From Chlamydomonas sphaeroides (taxonomy: Eukaryota > Chlorophyta > Chlorophyceae > Chlamydomonadales > Chlamydomonadaceae), in contig BDDC01000060.1 of NCBI GenBank assembly GCA_001662425.1, forward strand, positions 72,538 to 133,165: DNA of 60,628 bases, given 5' to 3'. Made by a program: the position numbers and the translations under genes. This document shows, piece after piece, positions 49,401 through 58,400 of the stretch. The notes beneath the pieces are model-generated. The model made no database searches, was not told the origin of the DNA, and saw only the letters and a list, made by a program, of their open reading frames with translations. The number at the start of each line of letters is the position of its first letter. The first letter of the stretch is position 1.

Positions 49401-52400
49401 TTTTCATGGAGCCACACAGGGCTGCCCGCACGCAACATACACCCGACCGGTTTGTACCTGACGCTACGCCTTCGTACTGATATGTGTGCGACGTGTGATG
49501 CACTTGCAGACGCTATTGTCTAACATCCCATTTTCAAAGGTACGTCCCAAATGCACGTGTTCGCTTCAATTGTTGTTCAATGCCCGGCTGGCTGGCTTTG
49601 CCCGCCTCTTACCAGCCCGTTCGGCCTGCCCTGACTTGGATATTCTTATTGCAGATAACAAAAACGCCTGCCAAGGTTGCCGATTTTGTGAGTTGCTTGC
49701 CACGTCGTGACTGCTGTGAAGAACATGCATGATACTGTCGGTTGCTGGAACATGTTTGTAGGAGAATGCCGTCAGGAAAGCTCTTCGAACATTAGCAAAC
49801 TTCAAAGTGGCCTTCAAACTAGGAACAGCGGGCAGGGCCTTTAAATCGTTCACGCGGGTAGTCCGCACTGCTCAACGAATCGGCCAGAAGCTACTCGATG
49901 ACGGCCATAAGAGCAAGACGATAACATGGCTCCCAGGTGGGTGACGTGCCACTATGCATAATGTTTCACGAAAGCCTTACTTTGAGATGCTTACATCTGA
50001 GTTGCGTACGTCCCTTGTACCACTCTTACGTTGTTGCAGCCGACATTGCAGCAACAGTTGAAAGCATCAATGAGGCGAACGCAGCTCTAGATAATGCCGC
50101 CAACAATGCTCCCAGGACTGCAGAGGTACGCAGGCGGCAATAGAGCTGCAAGCAGCAAGCATGTACACAATATCTACAATGCCCCGTGCAGTCACTAACA
50201 AGTGAGCAGCTCAGCGCTAAAGAAAATCTGGAGGGCAAGCTAGATTCCTTGTCGACAAACGAGAGGCGCTTCAGGTCCGCCGTCACACGTTTCCAAGGCA
50301 AGACCAATCTTAAGCATGTACGCATATATGCTACACAATAATACCATTTCTCTTTGCGGCACCCACTCAAACAGATTATCTTCGTAAGCGGGCCAATTAT
50401 GGAGGCACCCCAAGTGTCAACCCTGTCAGGGACGCTGCGATGGCTGACCAGACATCACCATCAGATGGCAACCCTAACGCTGGCCGCGGCAACGGGTTCT
50501 CGGCCGTTTACAGCAAGGGTGAATCTAATGATATATTGAGGGACTACCTGGATGCCGCCGGTATTGGAAACGTAGACGATGCAACATACGCGTTGCTGGC
50601 AGGTGGGCGTTTGTGTTGTGTTGTTGTCGCAAGCCCTGGATACGTAGCTAGGTGCCAGAGCTTGTGGTTTCCGCATGCACGCAATTCTAATTATGTGTCT
50701 GCTATCCACACGTGCATGCATCATTGGTGCGCATGCAGCTAGCTTTATTGGCAAGGGAGCAGATGTACTGGACTCACACCTGTTCCTGGCCAACGCATTG
50801 TCGACCTACGAAAAGGACAGCCAGGAGCCAGGAGCCCCAGCAGCAGATGTTAAATTACAAGACCTCACTATCGCGTTTGCTCAGGCAAGTTACAAGCGCC
50901 CACGCAGCAGTGGCATCATGGGCAAAGTATGAAGGCATATATGCCTGCATCCAGGACCCATTTGCAATTAACTCTGGAAATATTGAGCTATCGGGCAAGG
51001 CCAGCGAAGTTCCTACGGCGTACAGAGGTGGTGGTGAATTTTCAGCATATGGTGAAGAGGCGATTGTGAGTACGAGATGATAACGGATAATATGGAAGTC
51101 ATCCGATCCGGCATTCAACCACATGTACTTTGCCCTGCGCCCCAAAAGCTTCCAACGTGCGGCAAGACAAAGTTATCAGTCGGCTATACTGGCAAGGTGT
51201 GAAGCGTACATGCATACAGCTGGTTGGTGTACTCTGCCATTAAACTGTGTTGGCCCTTTGCTACCCTGACAAACTTTCCACAGACTGATTATGTAAGTGG
51301 CTTAGAATACACATGTGCATGGCATAGCATCAGTTGGCAGAATGTCATCCATGTGAACGATTTGTTTGCCTGCAGTGTGCTGGAATTGGAGCGGAGGTCT
51401 GTTACAACCCGTATGCAGATACAGGCAAGCATGATCACAGTCGTGACTACTGCTGGTTCTCTACTTTCATCGCTAAATAATTTGCCATGCTCATGGCTGG
51501 ACAGGCACCGCCGGTTTTCAGTCAGATCGAAGGTGCGTCGTGCAGCAAGTCATCCGATCCATGCTGGATCCTCAAAAGCTGTGCTGAATGTACATGGTTG
51601 AGATCTCACGGAAACCCTGACAACACCCTACGTGTTGCTACACCTATCAGCTTTGTCAACTCCGGTAGGCACGTGGCTGATAGTGACATAGCTTCGCCCA
51701 GCAACAGCCGTTCGATATCCATGCGTTGTGCTGGCCTGCATAGCGACGAGCTAAGCCCCGGCCGTGTATTGGTGGTCATACAGGGGAGGAGACACACACG
51801 TACAAGCTAACCATGACCAAATCAGAGGCATGTGTTGCTTGCTGGCTTGAACAAGCAAAATCTCATCAGTGTGCAATTCAGCATGCTCCCATATGTTTGC
51901 TTGCACATGCCCAGGGCTTCTCTACTCCAGGTCCAAGCAACCTCTTTATGCAGGGAAACAACTCAGATATGATCCTGGTAAGTGCTGGCTAGTCTCACAA
52001 GCACGGCACAAGGCATTTTTTGCTGGACTAGCTGGACTGACAGATGACCCGCCCTTTCATGCAGGCACCAACGTTTGCTGTCATGTTCATCTTGACGGAT
52101 CGCTTGGCATGGAACACGGATACCTGCTCTCCTGAGGCTACAATGGGCATCCCGTGAGTGTCGATGCTTGCTTCATATGTGCATAGCACGTGTGACTTGT
52201 TAAGATTTTGCCGGGACAACTGGGAATTCAGTCAAGCTTTTATGTGTGTGTCCATGGATACTGGCTGCTTACAGGAGTTGGGACATCAAACCAAAGATGG
52301 ACAGCACGGCGTGGCACAGGTGGGTACAATGCCAATCACATGGACTCCAGCTAGGCGTTTAGCTACTTGTCCAAGGTACCTCTGCTTTCTCCTGTGCGGC

Positions 52401-55400
52401 CGCAGCGTGTACCACATCAAAAACATCATCCTGCCCGACATGGGCGCTCTGCTCAAGCAAGAACAGGACAAGGGCGCCAGTGGCAATCAGGCAGTAATTG
52501 CCAGCCTCAAGAATGGCATGGCGGGGTAAGGACACAGTATGTAGATTATAACAACCCCAGTTTGGGACCGTGACGTCTGCGTATCCTGTGTGATGTATAC
52601 CCAAACAAATGCAGCTGGAACAAAATTCTGGATGTATCCAGCAAGCTGGCCGACATGGCATTCCAAGAAAACAATTCTGACAAGCGCCGGCTGCCTGGCT
52701 ACATGGTGCGCAGTAATACATGCTTCCAGTTTAGATGTTGTCGCCAGTCAACATCGCCGCCCGCACCACCCCGCCCACACAGCTTGACAGCCCCGACAGT
52801 AATAGTCTGCTGGTGCAGCCCGAGGTGGAGGGTGTATGGCACACAAGCATGGAAAACCATGACGACAGGAACAAAGTGGGTAACAGCAGGCTGCATCATT
52901 GTAATACAACTTCACTGATAAAGGCAGCGCTATTTTTGCATGCATCCTTCATCGTGTGTGTCCAGTACATGTACGATGGTCGCACTATTGATGCCGGGCG
53001 GTTGGAGGGGGTAAGCAAGTGGGCTTCATTGCTGCATAGATGCTGCGTGTCTGTACGAGTCGGTGTAAGCTTGTTTGGCGCCCCCAGGAGCCGGTGTGGA
53101 GGCAGGGCTTCTTTGAGGGGCCCGACAAGCTGCAGCAGCTGATGCTGCGCACTCAGGTAAGCTGCACACAAGTTTGTGGGGCAATCAATAGGCTGAACTC
53201 AGCAGCGCAAGTGGCCTAAATAAACAAATCACGGCGTTGCTTCTTCAGGCGCTCTTTGAGGAAGGTGGCGAGCGCGGTAACATTGTCATTAAGCCTACCG
53301 TTGACGCCATGGGCGGTGTGCTTGCGGCCAAGCAGCTGGATGCACTGCAGCAGGAGCAGAAGCGCGAGTTTACGAGGTAGAATAACCATTTTTGCAGCAA
53401 TATATCGCCTAAGCCAACCCAACGTGAGTGACTGCCCTTGGCCGTGCATGCTAGATTCTCTTTCTCTGGAGGTGGTGGCTCATATACATACACCCTTACG
53501 GGTGAGTTTCGGGTCGAAGGGGCAAGGACGTCCATGCAGGCCAACGAAACTAACCAGTACTCATTATGCAAGCCTTTCCCAACTGACCCCGCCCCTTCTC
53601 GAGTCCAGCCCTGAGCGCGCTGACTAGCACAATCAAGTTCACTGTCGCCTTTACAAACCAGGTACATGCTTTGCTTACATACAGTCAAGCTATGGCATGA
53701 CATCCTGCAATGTCAGCTGCATGCGCCACAGCGTTAGTAACACTATCCCCCGAATCTGTGCCCTTATTCTCATAGGCTGGCTTCTTTGGCAAGGTTGGCA
53801 AAGCTGCCGCCGACATACATTTAGCGCATGGAGCGGACCACCGCGAGTGGAAGAATAAGTTGCTTGCTTGAGTGCTCATGTTAGTGCAACAATGCATTGC
53901 GTACATACATGCGCAGGGAGAGATGAATTTTGCAGCTGGCAAAGTCACGACCGAAGTGAGGACCTTGTCATTGCAGCGCTATATGGCTGTTACCCCATAT
54001 GCAAAGGCAACCCATACAAGCAATGCTTGTCAAACCATGACCGTTGCACTCAAGAATACCATTTGAAAGTATGTAACCAACATGCACCCTTCATGGTGTG
54101 TCTCACAGGACGAGGGCCTGTACACAGTAGAGCTCAACTTCCTGAGCACACAGGTCCAGGTGCGCGGCGGTTATGTATATGTTGTACGGTATGATATGAT
54201 GTACGTATTGTGTGTTAACGATTGTGCAATCTTGAGGTATTGGCGTAAAGTCGCCTGCTGATTGGCCTGGATTTCTCCTACGACCCGCCTCTGCCGCCTC
54301 CGCCTACCGAATCCATTCCCCCAGGAGACAACGCGTGAACGCACCGTAACTGTGACCATTTCCGACGACGACCCTGGAGACGCCTTTCTGGTGGCTGTCA
54401 AGCCCGACCCGGCCTTCGGCGTCCCAGGTGGGCGAGGTTGTGAGTCGTGCTCGTCATCTGCCTGCTGGTCATCGCTGATTGGCATATCCAGGGCGATTTG
54501 CTTACCTGCCCAATCGCTGCCGCGTTCTAAGCAAGTGCACAACTACCTTGCATGAATCCCTCTCCTGCAGTTTTCAAGACGCTAGCTGGGCGTTCCTCGT
54601 AAGCGAGGGCAGCCTAGAAAACTAGTAGATGTGGATCATCTGTGTACATGGAAGGCTGGGTGCTGACCTGCCATGGTGCTTTGAGCGAGGCAGCTATCTC
54701 CATAGCCACCAATCCACCCGACCCGTCAACAGGTGCCCCCACGAGCCCAACACGCTGCAACGTCACAATGCCAGACTGTCCGTGGTGCCGCCAGCCACCA
54801 AGGTTGGAGGTGTCACTGCGGAAACAAACACTGTACATATGGCTGAGTATCCCCCTGATCATGGACTCATCTGGCCACCATTGCGCCTAGGTGGACTCAG
54901 GTTAACTGCCACAGCCTGTAATCCCCTACCCTACCTTCTATATTCTCAGGGCAACGTCAAGCAGGGCGACGAGGCGCTGTTTGAGCTTATCCTGGAGAAC
55001 CAGAGCTCAACCAATGACTCGGTGGGTTGCTTGGGGCGGTCGCTACTCTGCCAAGATGAAACATGCATACGCCGTAATGGGTTGAAGCTGGTGTAGGACG
55101 GAGAAGGGTCATGACAAGCATGCTCCATGGCCCTCTGACTGTCTGGCGGCGCAGGTGGGCATCACGCTGGGCCCCGACCTGTGGAGCAACCAGAACGGCC
55201 TCTACTTGCAGCTGCTGGGGGCGCCCTGGCTGGACCCGGTCTCATACAGCCTCGCGGGACCCAGGGGTACGTCTTGATCGACGACGCCCGTGCAGAGGGA
55301 TCGGCGTCGGCATGGGCACAGACCTGGGCGCTGGCATGCATACTTTTGGCTGTTAATCCAAACCGCAGGCAACTCCACGCGTGCACTGGTCAGCGCGCGG

Positions 55401-58400
55401 TGCAGCCCCAGCAGCCGCTCCACCGCCACCAGCGTCGACATTGTTGCGAGAGCAGCATGTGATGGAGGTACGTGTGATGCAGTTGCCGTTCGCACATCTT
55501 GTGCGTCCGACTGGCATGACACTGGGAATCCCTGCCCTTTGAAATTGCGTTGCCTGCATGCCGCAGCGATCATGGGCCGGCAGCGCCTCACCGTCAACTG
55601 CTACCGCAAGTGCCCCGTGGTGCAGTGGCCCGAGGGCTGGCCCGAGTCCCAGCCCATCCTGCTCAATGCTGCGACCGCGGCAGCTGGCACGGTCAGCATG
55701 CGATGAGATTCCACGCAGGGCTTGCACAATTGCTTACGCATATTAATCGACCGTCCACCTGCTAAATGTGCCGTGCCCTGTTCACGCACCTTGCCTTATG
55801 ACAGGCGCTCAAGCTGACAATCTTCAACCCAACCTACGCAACACAAACGCTAAAGAGCCACAGCCGGCTGGCCGGTAACACCACCGCCATCAACATTGAG
55901 TTCACCAGCCCGGGCCGCGACGGCGGCGTGTGGCAGCCTGTGCGCTTCGCCAACCTGGTGCGGATGGGTCGTTGCATGCATGACATTGTGTGTTTGCCTT
56001 TTGTTGCTGGTATGGCCCTGACGCCGACATTCAAACATGCATGTGTCGCACAGAGCGTTGTTAATTTTGTGCGGCTTGAGGATGAAAGGTGGGTATGTGC
56101 GGTATGTATATAACATATTCGCAGCTTCATGGCATGCGTGAGGTCGTAGCTTGGCTTGCTTGCCCACCGTACACATGCCTCACAGTCTCAGCAGCGAACG
56201 CCGAGGTTCACTCATGGGATCGCCCCTGGCTTGGATTTACGGGATGGCCTGGGAGCGATGACCTCAGCATACGTACCATACCATACGCCTACCCCGTGGC
56301 CCCTCCCCACATCGCCAGCTTCGGCCTGGCTTCTTTCGACTGGACTTCCTGGACAAGCCAGCTGTCGGACGGAGAGTACATCCTGCGCTGGGTGGTCATC
56401 TGTGATGCCTCCACCGCGAGTGAGCAGGACGTGCAACCTAGCTGCTGCCTTCCTGTGTAAACTAGCGCGCCTCATGCCGCCAATGCTGCTATGTATGTGC
56501 AGACGGCAATGATCCTCGGACACTTGGCAGCCCCGTGCGGCTGCTGGTGGACCGGCGGGCGCCCGTGCCGCTGCGCAACAGCCTGTGGCCGGACCGCGTG
56601 TACCTGCCGGGTGAGGCCCACAGTGGTGACGGATCCTCTGCTCGCTCGTTGCTGTTGCTCGCATGCAGGATTGACCATTCATGTGATGAATGAAGTGCAG
56701 TGCATTGCTGGCAGCTGCCAAACAATGGCATGCACGCACGTTGCGCCCCCTCTGTTCGTGTGATATGTAGGCGATGGCATCTTTGTGGAGTACAGCAAAG
56801 CGTTAGAGTGCGGCCACCGCCCCGCCATTGGCGCGAGTGCAGCCTACACAATTGTCAACACCACTACAAACCGCAACACCACTGTACCCCTGGTCGGCGG
56901 TGAGTTCTGGCTGCGTTCTTTAACTCCTCTCGCTGCTCTCTAGCCTTATATTGATGTACGAGCACAACCTCAGGCCAGGCTTAGCTAGCTTGCATGCGCG
57001 ATTTCCTAACCCAAAGTACAAGTCCGTGTGTACACACGCACCATACGAACCCAGAATCTGCTGCCTCGCCCCCAACCTTTCTGCCAGACCAACTGCTTGT
57101 AGGCTGCGAGGGCCGTGCCGTGATTCTATCTTGGAACCCGCTCAACTTTCCATTTGCCGCCTTCCTGGCCAACCGAGTGATCACCGTTAACATCTCGGGA
57201 GTGCGAGGTGCGGCGGACGCAGTGTTCTGCTGCGCGGTCAGGAGCTGTGGTTGCTGCGATTGCTGCGCTCGCTGCTTGAGGCTGCACGGCTCGCGAGCAG
57301 GCCTGGCAACGAAAGCCACCGAACCTGACCAGCACTTCATCGCTTGATGATGTATGTACGCCCCATTACGCTGTACCAGATTCTGCTGGAAATGTGGCGG
57401 CTACTGCGTCTTTGACATTCTTCATGGGCAATGTCGCCCCCGTCCCCAAGGTGAGGACACACCGGCAACTAATAGCCCGGCACGTGCGGCATGCCTCAGT
57501 GTGCATGCTGGCTTGGCCACAGGCGCCGCCCTTCTACACGCAGCTCGTCTTCTCCATCGCTCGCTCACCCGCCGGCGCCTGTTTCCGACGCCCGCAGGCC
57601 GACGTGTCGCTGGTCCTAACCCTGGGCCCGGTGTCGCTGGGCACTGCCACCGCCGGCCGCCACCTGCTGGGCGACTCGCTGGTGCTCGAGGACGACGAGA
57701 TGGATGTGGGCGAGGTCCTGGAGGAGCCCGTCAACGAGCTGCTGCGGCAGCATGCGGCCGGCATGGGGCTGCCGGCCAAGGTGCTGGAGGCCAGCGACTT
57801 CAGCTACGATCCGCGCCGGCAGGTCCTGGTGAGTCAGACAGACCTCAGCACGCTGGCGGGGCAGCGGCAGCGACTCTTTCAAAAATATCAGTTGCGGCGT
57901 TTCATACCGTCAGGCAGCGCCAGCTTAGGGTCTGTTTCTGCCAGCAGCTGCAGCCGCTGATGTTTGGTGCATGTGCGTGTTGGATCCCAACTTACTTGCC
58001 ATGCCCTGAACTTCACGCCGTGCTAGATAGCTAGCGGTTCAATTGCATGACTGACTTCACAACATTGTCAGGCGGCGGCAGCTGAGATGACGGTGAAGTG
58101 TGTCCCGAGAAGTAAATGTGTGTTTGTGTTGCCGTCTTTTAATTGCAGGAGCTGGTTGTGTCAGCCTTTGCCAACGAGGACACCTCGCTGTCGGCCGCGG
58201 ACGTGGCCACCACCCTGGCGTCGGAGCTACAGGACAGGGCCTCGCCCATATCCCGTGCGCTGGTGGGTTTGATGTTGCTCGCATGCGATGCCAATAAACA
58301 CGTGCCAGAGCGTGCTGTGTTTGCCTACACTAAGCTACGTGTCACCGCTGTTTCGTGCTTGACACGCACTCCCTGTGCCAAGCGCCAACCCGCTGCTTCC

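Noticed and set aside
53912..54069. A frame reading YGCYPICKGNPYKQCLSNHDRC, suggestive of a secreted phospholipase A2 (YGCY...C..HDxC)
   Set aside because: The competing frame GEMNFAAGKVTTE (53917-53955) ends at a good donor and joins in phase to DEGLYTVELNF, giving coherent beta-rich protein. The upstream exon reaches it through a donor at AAG|GTTGGC. The PLA2-like reading is therefore mostly intron.
56180..56268. Apparent frame break between LEDE and SIRTIPYAYP
   Set aside because: Using the later acceptor CTCAG|CATACG keeps phase; the earlier AG was simply the wrong acceptor.
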